From Limnohabitans sp. G3-2 (GTDB lineage: Bacteria > Pseudomonadota > Gammaproteobacteria > Burkholderiales > Burkholderiaceae_C), in NCBI RefSeq assembly GCF_002778275.1, contig NZ_NESG01000003.1:124001-188000 (forward strand): 64,000 bases of DNA. Direction: 5' to 3'. Below are positions 41,163 to 50,791 of this stretch, piece after piece. A model generated the notes under the pieces. The model searched no databases, was not told the origin of the DNA, and saw only the letters and a program-made list of their open reading frames with translations. Both the position numbers and the translations under genes were made by a program. Numbering within the stretch: the stretch's first letter is position 1; each line of letters begins with the position of its first letter.

Positions 41163-42347
41163 ATGATCGAACGCACCCTCTTTACCGCCGACCACGAAGC
41201 CTTCCGCGACAGCTTTCGCCGCTTCATGGACAAAGAAATCGCCCCCCACCACGAGGCCTGGGAAGAGCAAGGCTACGTGGACCGCGCTGTTTGGAACAAG
41301 GCCGGGGAGAACGGCTTTTTGTGCATGACCTTGCCCGAGGCCTATGGCGGCTCGGATGCGGACAAGCTGTATTCGGTGGTGCAGATGGAGGAACTCGCAC
41401 GCGCCGGTTTTTCCGGCATTGGCTACGGCTTGCACAGCGAGATCGTCGCCCCCTACATCCTGCACTACGGCACCGAGGCGCAAAAGCAAAAGTACCTGCC
41501 CAAGCTGGCCAGCGGCGAGATGGTGAGCGCGATTGCCATGAGCGAACCCGCAGCGGGCTCGGACCTCCAGGGCGTGAAAACCACCGCCATATGGCAAGCA
41601 GGCCCCTCCGGTAGCGAAGCCGACGGCCACTATGTGATCAACGGTAGCAAGACCTTCATCACCAACGGCTGGCACGCCGATTTGGTGATCCTGGTGGCCA
41701 AGACCGACCCGGCCGCCGGGGCCAAGGGCACCAGCCTGTTCCTCATCGAGCGCGGCATGCCCGGCTTTGAAAAAGGCAAGCGCTTGAAGAAGCTGGGCCT
41801 CAAAGCGCAAGACACCTCAGAGCTGTTTTTTGACAACGTCAAGGTCAGCGCCGACCAGCTGCTGGGCGGCACCGCCATGCAAGGCAAGGGCTTCATTTGC
41901 CTGATGGAGCAACTGCCTTGGGAACGCCTGCAAATCGCCATTGGCGGCATTGCGGCGGCGCAAGCGGCCATCGACTGGACGGTGCAGTACGTGAAGGACC
42001 GCAAGGTGTTTGGCCAGGCCGTGGGCAACTACCAAAACACCCGCTACACCCTGGCCGAATTGCAAACCGAGGTGCAGGTGGCGCGTGTGTTTGTGGACAA
42101 GTGCTCTGAACTGTTGCTGAAAGACCAACTCGACACCGCCACCGCCAGCATGGCCAAGTACTGGTGCTCGGACCTGCAATGCAAGGTGATGGACGAGTGC
42201 GTGCAGCTGCATGGCGGCTACGGCTACATGTGGGAATACCCCATCACCCGCGCCTATGCCGACGCCCGCGTGCAACGCATTTATGGCGGCACCAACGAGA
42301 TCATGAAAGAAGTGATTTCGCGCAGCATGGGTTTGGCGGGGCGCTGA
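41163..42347 (+). CDS. Acyl-CoA dehydrogenase (1)
   Basis: A 394-residue FAD enzyme that forms the trans-2 double bond of acyl-CoA. Signatures are AIAMSEPAAGSDLQG (FAD/substrate), FITNGWHADL and QLHGGYGYMWEYPITRAYADARVQRIYGGT. The YGGTNEI variant lacks the Glu of the short- and medium-chain enzymes, as in long-chain and isovaleryl types, where the base sits elsewhere. AGGTG precedes the ATG at 41163; a GTG nine bases upstream is less likely. It diverges from fadA. Confidence 0.9.
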   Translation: MIERTLFTADHEAFRDSFRRFMDKEIAPHHEAWEEQGYVDRAVWNKAGENGFLCMTLPEAYGGSDADKLYSVVQMEELARAGFSGIGYGLHSEIVAPYILHYGTEAQKQKYLPKLASGEMVSAIAMSEPAAGSDLQGVKTTAIWQAGPSGSEADGHYVINGSKTFITNGWHADLVILVAKTDPAAGAKGTSLFLIERGMPGFEKGKRLKKLGLKAQDTSELFFDNVKVSADQLLGGTAMQGKGFICLMEQLPWERLQIAIGGIAAAQAAIDWTVQYVKDRKVFGQAVGNYQNTRYTLAELQTEVQVARVFVDKCSELLLKDQLDTATASMAKYWCSDLQCKVMDECVQLHGGYGYMWEYPITRAYADARVQRIYGGTNEIMKEVISRSMGLAGR

Positions 42348-42406
42348 ATGACAGCCTTTTCTTCCGCCTTGTGGGCGCGACGCCCGCGTCGTGATGGTTC
42401 AGTCCG

Positions 42407-43060
42407 ATGACCGAGCTGGCCGAACCCAAACGCGCACGCGGTCGCCCCAAGAAAACAGAAGGCGAGCGCGACGATGGCAACCGACGCCAGGCGCTGATCT
42501 CGGCGGCAGCCCAGTTGTTCAAGCGCCAAGGTTACGACGCCACCAGCACACGCGAAATCGCCACACAAGTGGGCATGCAGTCGGGCTCGCCCTTCTACCA
42601 CTTTGGCAACAAACAAGACCTTTTGTTGGCCGTGATGGTCGAGGGCATGCAGCAAGCCATTGCGCGGCAACAAGCGGCCTGCACACACACCACCGCCGAC
42701 AGCGCCCGCGCGCGCTTGCGCCAACTCATCCGCCACCACTTCGATGTGCTGCTGGGCCCCGACAGTGACTTTATTCCGGTGATGCTTTACGAGTGGCGCT
42801 CGCTCGCACCCGCGCAACGCCAAGCCATCACCGAACTCAAAGACGACTACGAGGCCGCCTGGATGCCCGTGCTGCAAGACCTGCATGACACGGGCCAACT
42901 GCAAGCGCCGGTGGGCCTGGCGCGCTTGATGATTTTTGGCGCCCTCAACTGGTCGGTGCAGTGGTACGAACCTGCCCGCAAAAACAACACTGCCAAACGC
43001 GCCTCACTCGACGAGCTGACCGAGACCGCCTTGCAACTTTTTTTAAAAGACAGCCCATGA
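42407..43060 (+). CDS. TetR/AcrR-family regulator
   Basis: A 217-residue repressor. A basic N-terminus (KRARGRPKKTEGER) precedes the helix-turn-helix AAAQLFKRQGYDATSTREIATQVGMQSGSPFYHFGNKQDLL. The ligand domain is diverse and gives no hint of the effector. It overlaps the following reductase gene by four bases and so leads the carboxylase operon. It could bind the palindrome at 41111-41128. In the acyclic terpene system the equivalent repressor is AtuR. Confidence 0.88.
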   Translation: MTELAEPKRARGRPKKTEGERDDGNRRQALISAAAQLFKRQGYDATSTREIATQVGMQSGSPFYHFGNKQDLLLAVMVEGMQQAIARQQAACTHTTADSARARLRQLIRHHFDVLLGPDSDFIPVMLYEWRSLAPAQRQAITELKDDYEAAWMPVLQDLHDTGQLQAPVGLARLMIFGALNWSVQWYEPARKNNTAKRASLDELTETALQLFLKDSP

Positions 43061-43956
43061 GCACAACGCCTGCCAACACTTACCAATCGGTTTTCACGCC
43101 CGGCTTGCTGGCGGGGCAAGTGATGCTGGTCACCGGCGGCGGCTCGGGCATTGGCCGCTGCACCGCGCACGAGCTGGCCAGCCTGGGCGCACACCTCGTG
43201 CTGGTGGGCCGCAACCCCGAAAAGCTCGCCAACACCACACAAGAGATCGTGGGTGACGGCGGCCAAGCGAGCTGGCACAGCTGCGACATTCGGCGCGAGG
43301 ACGATGTGAAAGCCATGGTGGCGCAGGTGGTGCAGCAGCACGGCCGCATCCACGGCCTGGTCAACAACGCGGGCGGGCAATACATCTCGCCCCTGGCCAA
43401 GACCAGCGCCAAAGGCTGGCAAGCGGTCATCGACACCAACCTCACCGGTGGCTTTTTGGTGGCGCGCGAGTGCTTCAACCAAAGCATGCAGCAGCATGGT
43501 GGCGCGGTGGTCAACATCGTGGCCGACATGTGGGGCTCCATGCCCGGCATGGGCCACAGTGGGGCGGCGCGGGCGGGCATGGTCAGCTTCACCGAAACGG
43601 CGGCGCTCGAATGGGCGGCGCAAGGCGTGCGTGTGAATGCCGTGGCCCCGGGCTACATCGCCAGCAGCGGCATGGACCACTACCCGCCCGAGGCCGGAGA
43701 CATGCTGCGCGCCATGCGCGCCACCGTCCCGCAAGGCCGCTTTGGCACCGAAGCCGAAACCTCAGCCGCGATCGTGTTTTTGCTCTCACCCGCCGCCAGC
43801 TTCATCAGCGGCACCGTGCTGCGTGTGGACGGTGCGCGTCCGCAAATGCGCATGGGCTGGCAACAAGCCGTGGCCCAAGCCGATGTGCAAACACGCGACG
43901 CCGTCAAAGCCTTTGACGGTTTTCACCGCGCCGTGACCCCCAAGGTTTTCCAATGA
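43057..43956 (+). CDS. SDR-family trans-2-enoyl-CoA reductase-like protein
   Basis: A 299-residue Rossmann protein with TGGGSGIGR and NNAGGQYISP. The active-site stretch reads GHSGAARAGMVSFTETAALEWA, the pattern of peroxisomal trans-2-enoyl-CoA reductase and dienoyl-CoA reductases, where the usual SDR Tyr-x3-Lys is absent. It probably reduces an enoyl-CoA double bond, useful for unsaturated branched acids. AtuG of citronellol catabolism is similar. Overlaps of four bases with both neighbours show tight coupling. Confidence 0.82.
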   Translation: MSTTPANTYQSVFTPGLLAGQVMLVTGGGSGIGRCTAHELASLGAHLVLVGRNPEKLANTTQEIVGDGGQASWHSCDIRREDDVKAMVAQVVQQHGRIHGLVNNAGGQYISPLAKTSAKGWQAVIDTNLTGGFLVARECFNQSMQQHGGAVVNIVADMWGSMPGMGHSGAARAGMVSFTETAALEWAAQGVRVNAVAPGYIASSGMDHYPPEAGDMLRAMRATVPQGRFGTEAETSAAIVFLLSPAASFISGTVLRVDGARPQMRMGWQQAVAQADVQTRDAVKAFDGFHRAVTPKVFQ

Positions 43957-45563
43957 CTTTTGAATCCACCTGGAACCCGCACAGCCCTGTGGCGCAGCAG
44001 CGGCGCGAAGCCGCACTGGCCCGCCTGGCGCAGTGGCATGCCCTGCAAGAGCGTGCAGCGCTTGCCTCGGCCCAGTCCAAACCCGTGTTCGACAAACGCG
44101 GCCAGTTGCTGCCGCGCGAACGCGTGGCCTTGCTGCTCGACCCCGGTGCGCCCTTCTTGCCGCTGTGTGCGCTAGCAGGCTTCATGCAGGACACCCCCGA
44201 CCCGGCCAAATCGGTGCCCGGTGGCGGGATGATCGCGGGCATGGGGTTCATCAACGGCGTGCGCTGCATGGTGGTGGCCAGTGACTCGGGCATCGAGGCT
44301 GGGGCCATTCAGGCGCGGGGCCTGGAGAAGATTTTGCGGGTGCAAGAGTTGGCCCTCGAAAACAAACTGCCTTTTGTGCACCTGGTCGAAAGCGCCGGGG
44401 CCAATTTGATGCAGTACAAGGTCGAAGGTTTTGTGCTGGGCGGCAGCCTGTTTCGCAACTTGGCGCGCCTGTCGGCGGCGGGCCTGCCGGTGCTCACGGT
44501 GCAGCACGGCTCGGGCACCGCAGGCGGGGCTTACATGCCGGGGCTGTCAGACACGGTGATCATGGTGCGCGGCAGGTCGCGTGCCTTTCTGGCCGGGCCA
44601 CCTTTGCTCAAGGCCGCCACCGGTGAAGTGGCCACCGAAGAAGAATTGGGCGGGGCAGAAATGCACACCAGCGTCTCGGGCCTGGGCGAATACCTGTGCG
44701 AAGACGACCGCCACGCGCTGGGCACAGCCCGCGATGTGGTGGCACGCTGGAACTGGCCTGCGCACGCAACACAAAGACAAGCCAAGCCCCCGCGCTGGGA
44801 TGCCGAAGAACTGCTGGGCCTGATGCCCGCGCACCACCGCGAACCCATCGACATGCGCGAAGTCATCTTGCGTCTGGTGGACGATTCGGATTTTCTGGAA
44901 TTCAAAGCGCTGTTCGGCGCGGCCACGGTGTGTGCGCAAGCCCGCATCGGCGGGCATGCGGTGGGCATCATCAGCAACAACGGGCCGATTGACGTGGCCG
45001 GTGCCAACAAGGCCACGCACTTCATCCAGTGGATGTGTCAGCTGGGCCACCCCATCATTTACTTGCAAAACACCACCGGCTACATGGTGGGCAAAGACAG
45101 CGAGCAAGGCGGCATGATCAAACACGGCTCCAAGATGATCCAGGCCGTGACCAGTGCCACGGTGCCGCAAATCACCATCCAGTGCGGTGCATCGTTTGGT
45201 GCGGGCAATTACGGCATGTGCGGGCGGGGTTATGCCCCGCGTTTCTTGTTCAGCTGGCCGGGAGCCAAGACAGCGGTGATGGGCGGCGAGCAAGCCGCCC
45301 GCACCATGCAGATCGTGGCCGAAGCGGGCATGGCCCGCAAAGGCATCACGCCCGACCCCGAAAAAATGCAGGCCCAGTTCGACAAGATCGTGGCCTTGTT
45401 TGAGGCCCAAGCCGATGCCTTCTACACCAGCGGCCTGGTGCTGGACGACGGCGTGATCGACCCGCGTGACACCCGCAGCGTGCTCAGCTTTTGCCTGGAC
45501 ACCTGTTTTGAAGCCGCTGCCCGCCAGCCCCGCGCCACCTCATTTGGCGTGGCCCGCATGTAA
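43953..45563 (+). CDS. Acyl-CoA carboxylase beta subunit (AtuC/LiuB type)
   Basis: A 536-residue carboxyltransferase with GGGMIAGMGFINGVRCMV, HGSGTAGGAYMPGLSD, and later GASFGAGNYGMCGRGYAPRF. This is the subunit that transfers CO2 from biotin to 3-methylcrotonyl-CoA or geranyl-CoA. The alpha subunit is three genes downstream. The set of neighbours (reductase, hydratase, dehydrogenases and AtuA nearby) makes a geranyl-CoA-type carboxylase attractive, but 3-methylcrotonyl-CoA (leucine) cannot be excluded from sequence reading alone. Confidence 0.88.
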   Translation: MTFESTWNPHSPVAQQRREAALARLAQWHALQERAALASAQSKPVFDKRGQLLPRERVALLLDPGAPFLPLCALAGFMQDTPDPAKSVPGGGMIAGMGFINGVRCMVVASDSGIEAGAIQARGLEKILRVQELALENKLPFVHLVESAGANLMQYKVEGFVLGGSLFRNLARLSAAGLPVLTVQHGSGTAGGAYMPGLSDTVIMVRGRSRAFLAGPPLLKAATGEVATEEELGGAEMHTSVSGLGEYLCEDDRHALGTARDVVARWNWPAHATQRQAKPPRWDAEELLGLMPAHHREPIDMREVILRLVDDSDFLEFKALFGAATVCAQARIGGHAVGIISNNGPIDVAGANKATHFIQWMCQLGHPIIYLQNTTGYMVGKDSEQGGMIKHGSKMIQAVTSATVPQITIQCGASFGAGNYGMCGRGYAPRFLFSWPGAKTAVMGGEQAARTMQIVAEAGMARKGITPDPEKMQAQFDKIVALFEAQADAFYTSGLVLDDGVIDPRDTRSVLSFCLDTCFEAAARQPRATSFGVARM

Positions 45564-45584
45564 CACCACCCACGGAGACACACC

Positions 45585-46757
45585 ATGCAATACACCCACG
45601 AGCACCGCGAGATCCAGAACACGCTCAAGCGCTTCATCGAGGCGGAGATCAACCCCCATGTGGACGAGTGGGAAGCGGCCGAAATTTTTCCGGCGCACGA
45701 GGTCTTCAAAAAGATGGGCAACTTGGGTCTGCTCGGCCTGACCAAGCCCGAGGCCTATGGGGGGGCAGGCCTCGATTATTCCTACAGCATGGCCATGGCC
45801 GAGGCGCTGGGCCACATCGACTGCGGCGGCATTCCCATGGCCATTGGCGTGCAAACCGACATGGCCACGCCAGCGCTGGCGCGTTTTGGCAGCGATGAGC
45901 TGCGCGCCCAATTTCTGGCCCCAGCCATTGCGGGCGACATGGTCGGCTGCATTGGCGTGAGCGAGCCCGGTGCGGGCAGCGATGTGGCGGGCATCAAAAC
46001 CGTGGCCCGCAAGGACGGTGACGACTACGTGATCAGTGGTCAAAAGATGTGGATCACCAACAGCCTGCAGGCCGACTGGATGTGCATGCTGGTCAACACG
46101 GGGGAAGGTCCGATCCATAAAAACAAAAGCCTGGTCATGGTGCCCATGCGCGAAAACGGCAAGCTGCTGCCCGGCATCGAAGTGGGCAAGAAGATCAAAA
46201 AAATCGGCATGAACAGCAGCGATACCGGCTTGATTTACTTTGACGAAGTGCGTGTGCCCCAGCGCTACCGCATCGGGGCCGAAGGCCAAGGCTTCATCTA
46301 CCAGATGCAACAGTTTCAAGAGGAACGCCTGTGGTGCGCGGCCAGCACGCTGCAGTCACTGAGCAACTGCATCCAGTGGACCGTGGACTGGGCGCAAGAG
46401 CGCAAGCTGTTTGGCAGCACATTGGCCGACCAGCAATGGGTGCAGTTCAAGCTGGCCGAGCTCAAAGCCGATGTGGAATGCCTGCGCGCCCTGACCTACC
46501 AGGCCTGCGAACACTACATCGCAGGCGAAGACGTGACCGAATGGGCCACCATGGCCAAACTCAAGGCCGGTCGCCTGAACCGCACCGTGCCCGACACCTG
46601 CCTGCAGTTTTGGGGCGGCATGGGCTTCACTTGGGAGAACAAGGTCTCGCGCATGTACCGCGACGGGCGTCTGGCCTCGATTGGCGGCGGCGCGGACGAG
46701 GTGATGCTTGGCATCTTGTCCAAGATGATGGGCATTGCCAAACGGCCCCAAAAATGA
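45585..46757 (+). CDS. Acyl-CoA dehydrogenase (2), AtuD-like
   Basis: A 390-residue flavoprotein. The FAD signature is IGVSEPGAGSDVAGI, and MWITNSLQADWMCMLV and FWGGMGFTWENKVSRMYRDGRL mark the family. The final loop reads IGGGADEV, without the medium-chain Glu. Its place between carboxylase beta and hydratase suits citronellyl-CoA dehydrogenase (AtuD) or isovaleryl-CoA dehydrogenase. It begins 21 bases after the carboxylase stop, with CACGGAG upstream. Confidence 0.85.
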   Translation: MQYTHEHREIQNTLKRFIEAEINPHVDEWEAAEIFPAHEVFKKMGNLGLLGLTKPEAYGGAGLDYSYSMAMAEALGHIDCGGIPMAIGVQTDMATPALARFGSDELRAQFLAPAIAGDMVGCIGVSEPGAGSDVAGIKTVARKDGDDYVISGQKMWITNSLQADWMCMLVNTGEGPIHKNKSLVMVPMRENGKLLPGIEVGKKIKKIGMNSSDTGLIYFDEVRVPQRYRIGAEGQGFIYQMQQFQEERLWCAASTLQSLSNCIQWTVDWAQERKLFGSTLADQQWVQFKLAELKADVECLRALTYQACEHYIAGEDVTEWATMAKLKAGRLNRTVPDTCLQFWGGMGFTWENKVSRMYRDGRLASIGGGADEVMLGILSKMMGIAKRPQK

Positions 46758-47572
46758 GCACGCCCGTGAGCCACACTTTGCTGATCACACGCCAAGGCGC
46801 GGTCGAAACCTGGACGATGAACGACCCGGCCACGCGCAACGCGCTGAGCGATGCCATCGTGGATGGCTTGCTGAGCGCCTGTGCGCGTGCGGCGCAAGAC
46901 AGCACCTTGCGCATCGTGGTGCTGACCGGTGCAGGCGAGGCCTTTTGCGCGGGCGGCAGCTTGGGTGGCTTTGCCAGCCTGATCGGGCAGCCCCTTCAAG
47001 AGGGACAAACCGACCCGCTGCTGGCTATGAACCAGGGTTTTGGCGACCTGCTGCATGCGCTGTGCGCCCTGCCACAGCTGCTGGTGTGCCGGGTCGATGG
47101 CGCGGCCATGGGCGGTGGTTTTGGCCTGGTGTGCTGCGCCGACCATGTGGTGGCCACAGCCCGTTCGGTGCTGGGCACGCCCGAGGTCACGCTGGGCTTG
47201 CCGCCTGCGCAGATTGCGCCTTTTGTGTGGCAGCGCTTGGGCGAGAGCGCGGCACGCCAGTGCCTGCTGCAAGGCCTGAGCTACAGCGCTGCCCAAGCGC
47301 AACAAGTGGGCTTGGTGAACGAGGTCATCGAAGAGGACAGCGATGCGGCTTGGCAAGCCACACTCGCGCGCCTGCTGCGTGCAGCGCCTGGCGCGGTGGC
47401 CAGCACCAAAGCATTGCTGCGCAGCTTGCGCGGGCCTGTGCCCGACTTGCGCCATGCCGCCGCGCAAGCTTTTGCCAGCGGCTTGCGCAGTGCCGAAGCG
47501 GCCCAAGGCCTGGCCGCTTTTGCGCGCAAACAGCCCGCCCCCTGGACACTTTCTGACAAGGACACGGCATGA
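46754..47572 (+). CDS. Enoyl-CoA hydratase (AtuE/LiuC type)
   Basis: A 272-residue crotonase-fold enzyme. The oxyanion-hole segments are FCAGGSLGGFASL and GAAMGGGFGLVCCAD; the TPEVTLGLPPAQIAPFV helix follows. In the predicted pathway it would hydrate the carboxylated glutaconyl-CoA intermediate. The acidic residues of the active site are degenerate, so catalysis needs checking. Overlaps of four bases on both sides place it firmly within the operon. Confidence 0.85.
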   Translation: MSTPVSHTLLITRQGAVETWTMNDPATRNALSDAIVDGLLSACARAAQDSTLRIVVLTGAGEAFCAGGSLGGFASLIGQPLQEGQTDPLLAMNQGFGDLLHALCALPQLLVCRVDGAAMGGGFGLVCCADHVVATARSVLGTPEVTLGLPPAQIAPFVWQRLGESAARQCLLQGLSYSAAQAQQVGLVNEVIEEDSDAAWQATLARLLRAAPGAVASTKALLRSLRGPVPDLRHAAAQAFASGLRSAEAAQGLAAFARKQPAPWTLSDKDTA

Positions 47573-49566
47573 AATACCCGGTCACCCGCCTGCTGATCGC
47601 CAACCGGGGCGAGATCGCCCGCCGCGTGATCCGCACCGCGCAGCGCATGGGCATCGCGACGGTGGCGGTGTATTCAGACGCGGACCAGGGCGCCCTGCAT
47701 GTACAAGAAGCCGACACCGCCGTTGCCCTGGGCGGCACGCTGTCGGCCGATTCCTACTTGCGCACGGACAAGCTGCTGCAAGCGGCGCGCGACACGGGTG
47801 CCGATGCGGTGCACCCGGGTTATGGTTTTCTGAGCGAGAACGCCGACTTCGCCCAAGCGGTGATCGACGCGGGCCTGACTTGGGTCGGCCCACCACCCGA
47901 GGCGATTCGGGCGCTGGGCAGCAAATCGGCTGCCAAAGCGCTGGCCCAGCAGCATGGCGTGCCTTGTCTGCCGGGCTACTTTGGCGCAGACCAGAGCGAT
48001 GCCACTTTCACGGCGCATGCGCAGCGTCTGGGTTTGCCGCTGATGGTCAAAGCCGTGGCCGGGGGCGGCGGGCGCGGCATGCGCCTGGTGACCGAGATGG
48101 CGCAGCTGCTGCCCGCACTGCACAGCGCACGCTCGGAAGCGCTGGCCGGTTTTGGCCATGGCGATTTGCTCATGGAACGCGCCTTGCTGCAGCCCCGCCA
48201 CATCGAGGTGCAGGTCATGGCCGACATGCACGGCCATTGCATCCACCTGGGTGAGCGCGATTGCTCGGTGCAGCGCCGGCACCAAAAGATCATCGAAGAG
48301 TCGCCCAGCCCGGCCGTGGATGCTGCACTGCGCGCGCAACTCGGGCAAGCGGCCATGGCCCTGGCGCAATCGGCGGGCTATGTGGGTGCGGGCACGGTGG
48401 AGTTTTTGCTGGACGAGACCCTCAGCGACAAGCCCTTTTATTTGATGGAGATGAACACCCGCTTGCAGGTGGAACACCCGGTGACCGAGATGCTCACGGG
48501 CCTTGATTTGGTGGAATGGCAACTGCGCATCGCTCGCGGCGAGGTGCTGCCACTCCAGCAAGCCGATGTGCAGCTGCAAGGCCACGCCATAGAGGTGCGC
48601 CTGTGCGCCGAAGACGAACATTTCACGCCGCAAACCGGCACGGTCTTGGCCTTTGAAGAGCCAGCAGGTTTGCGCTTTGACCATGCGCTGTACGCCGGGG
48701 CCAAGGTCACGCCGCATTACGATTCGATGCTGGGCAAGCTGATCGCGCATGCGCCGACTCGCCTTGAAGCCATTGAGCGCCTGAGCGCAGGCCTGCAGCG
48801 CACCACCTTGCTGGGCCTGCCCACCAACCGCGCTTTTTTGGCGGCGTGTTTGCAGCACCCGGTGTTCCGCGCGGGTGAGGCGTTGATCCCTTTCCTGGCC
48901 GAGCAGGCCGAGACCGTGCGCGCGCGCTTGCACGCCAGCAGCGAGGCACAGACCGTGGCCGCGCTCGCGATGCTGTATGCCCAACAAGCGCCCGCGCAGC
49001 ACATGGCCAGCCCCTTCGCGCGCCCGGTGCGCATGGGCTTTGAAGGCCAGGCCACGGTTTGGCAAGCGGCGGTGCACGAGCTCGGACAAGGCCAGGTGCG
49101 GGTGCACCAAGGCGGTGACATGCACACAGCGCAGGTTCGACATGCCCCCACGCAGCAGGCCAACGGTGCATGCCATCACGCGCTCTGGATCACCCTGAAC
49201 GGTGTGCAATGGCCCGTGCAGGCCGCCACAAACGGCGGCACACCCGCGCGTTGGCATGTGCAAGTGCAAGGCCCCCACCACGCAGAGATGTGGCTGAGCG
49301 AGCAAAGCCACTGCGCCCCGGCCAGCGGCCCCAACGCACAAGCGCCCACCCTGCTGCGTGCGCCCTTCAATGGCAAGCTGCTCGCGCTGCATGTGCGCGA
49401 GGGGGACAGCGTCAAGCAAGGTGACACGCTGCTGGTGATTGAATCCATGAAACTCGAACACACCCTGACCGCAGCACGCGACGCCGTGGTGCAGCGCATT
49501 CCGGTGTCGGCAGGCCAGCAAGTGGGCCCCGGCCAGGTGCTGGTGCAATGGCAGGAGGCTGCATGA
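47569..49566 (+). CDS. Biotin-dependent carboxylase alpha subunit (AtuF/LiuD type)
   Basis: A 665-residue protein: biotin carboxylase domain from residue 1 to about 450 (LIANRGEIARRVIRTAQ, VHPGYGFLSENA, MVKAVAGGGGRGMRLV, MEMNTRLQVEHPVTE), a BT-like linker, and the biotinyl domain in the last 80 residues with the biotinylated Lys in VIESMKLEHTL (instead of the more frequent AMKM). It carboxylates biotin for the beta subunit encoded at 43953. It overlaps both neighbours by four bases. Confidence 0.9.
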   Translation: MKYPVTRLLIANRGEIARRVIRTAQRMGIATVAVYSDADQGALHVQEADTAVALGGTLSADSYLRTDKLLQAARDTGADAVHPGYGFLSENADFAQAVIDAGLTWVGPPPEAIRALGSKSAAKALAQQHGVPCLPGYFGADQSDATFTAHAQRLGLPLMVKAVAGGGGRGMRLVTEMAQLLPALHSARSEALAGFGHGDLLMERALLQPRHIEVQVMADMHGHCIHLGERDCSVQRRHQKIIEESPSPAVDAALRAQLGQAAMALAQSAGYVGAGTVEFLLDETLSDKPFYLMEMNTRLQVEHPVTEMLTGLDLVEWQLRIARGEVLPLQQADVQLQGHAIEVRLCAEDEHFTPQTGTVLAFEEPAGLRFDHALYAGAKVTPHYDSMLGKLIAHAPTRLEAIERLSAGLQRTTLLGLPTNRAFLAACLQHPVFRAGEALIPFLAEQAETVRARLHASSEAQTVAALAMLYAQQAPAQHMASPFARPVRMGFEGQATVWQAAVHELGQGQVRVHQGGDMHTAQVRHAPTQQANGACHHALWITLNGVQWPVQAATNGGTPARWHVQVQGPHHAEMWLSEQSHCAPASGPNAQAPTLLRAPFNGKLLALHVREGDSVKQGDTLLVIESMKLEHTLTAARDAVVQRIPVSAGQQVGPGQVLVQWQEAA

Positions 49567-50720
49567 ACGACGCTGATTTCACCGCCGAAGACCTGCAAAG
49601 TCTGCACACCACGGTGGCGCGCTTTGCCAAGCAAGCCATTGCTCCCCATGTGCCCGCTTGGGAAGACGCTGGACTGATCGACCGCAGCCTCTACACCCAA
49701 GCCGCGCAGTTGGGCCTGCTGGGCCTGGGCTACCCCGAGCACTTGGGCGGCACACCCGCACCTTGGCGTGCGCGCAACATGCTGTCGCAAACGCTGGCGC
49801 GTTATGGCGGCAGTGGCGGGGTCATGGCCAGTCTGTTCTCGCTCAACATCGGCCTGCCGCCGGTCATGGCGCACGGCAGCGCCGAACTGCAGGCCGAAGT
49901 GGTGCCGCCGGTGCTGCGCGGCGAGCGCATCGCTGCGCTGGCCATCACCGAGCCCGGTGGCGGCTCTGACGTGGCCAGCCTGCGCACCACGGCCCGAGCC
50001 GACGGGGCGGACTATGTGATCGATGGGGACAAGACCTTCATCACCTCGGGCCTGCGCGCCGACTGGATCACGCTGGCGGTGCGCACCCAGCCTGCCAGCA
50101 AAGGGGCCAGCGGCATCTCGATGCTGGTGGTGCCGGGCGACACGCCGGGCATCACGCGCACACGGCTGCACAAAATGGGCTGGCACAGCTCCGACACGGC
50201 GCAGCTGCGCTTTGACGGCGTGCGCGTGCCCCAGCGTTATCGGCTGGGTGAGGAAGGCGCGGGCTTCAAAATGATCATGGGCAACTTCAACGGTGAGCGC
50301 TTGGCCATGTCGGCCATGGCGCTCGGTTTTGCGCAGGCTTGCTTTGACGAAGCCCTGACTTGGAGCCTTCAGCGCCAGACTTTTGGTGCGGCCTTGGTCG
50401 AGCGCCAAGTGATCCGCCACAAGCTCATGGACATGCAGATGCGCATCTCGTCCACCCAAGCGTGGGTGGATGCGGTGACGCAGCAAGCCGACGCAGACCA
50501 AACCGGGGCCGAGTGGGTGGCGCAGGTGTGCCTGCTCAAAAACCACGCCACACAAACCATGCAGTTTTGCGCCGATGCCGCCGTGCAGATGCTGGGCGGC
50601 ATGGGCTACATGCGCGGCACCGTGAGCGAGCGGGTGTACCGCGAAGTCAAAGTGATGATGATCGGCGGCGGGGCCGAAGAGATCATGAAAGAGCTGGCGG
50701 CCAAACAACTGGGCATCTGA
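49563..50720 (+). CDS. Acyl-CoA dehydrogenase (3)
   Basis: A 385-residue flavoprotein starting in an ATGA overlap with the carboxylase alpha gene. The signature is LAITEPGGGSDVASL, and MLGGMGYMRGTVSERVYREVKVM is near the end, with IGGGAEEI in the terminal loop. It is the third acyl-CoA dehydrogenase within 10 kb and the last gene of the TetR-led operon. Different chain lengths or branch positions could explain the number of enzymes. Confidence 0.85.
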   Translation: MNDADFTAEDLQSLHTTVARFAKQAIAPHVPAWEDAGLIDRSLYTQAAQLGLLGLGYPEHLGGTPAPWRARNMLSQTLARYGGSGGVMASLFSLNIGLPPVMAHGSAELQAEVVPPVLRGERIAALAITEPGGGSDVASLRTTARADGADYVIDGDKTFITSGLRADWITLAVRTQPASKGASGISMLVVPGDTPGITRTRLHKMGWHSSDTAQLRFDGVRVPQRYRLGEEGAGFKMIMGNFNGERLAMSAMALGFAQACFDEALTWSLQRQTFGAALVERQVIRHKLMDMQMRISSTQAWVDAVTQQADADQTGAEWVAQVCLLKNHATQTMQFCADAAVQMLGGMGYMRGTVSERVYREVKVMMIGGGAEEIMKELAAKQLGI

Positions 50721-50791
50721 GCGCTGTGCGAACCTGGGCGGCAGGCCCCAACGAGAACGCCTTCAAAACGCCAGCAGTGCCCGCTGGAAGC

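Noticed and set aside
47674-49548. Long open frame (624 codons) on the minus strand
   Set aside because: It lies fully antisense to the biotin carboxylase gene, has Gln/His/Arg-rich composition and no recognisable domain; a mirror of G+C-rich codon use.
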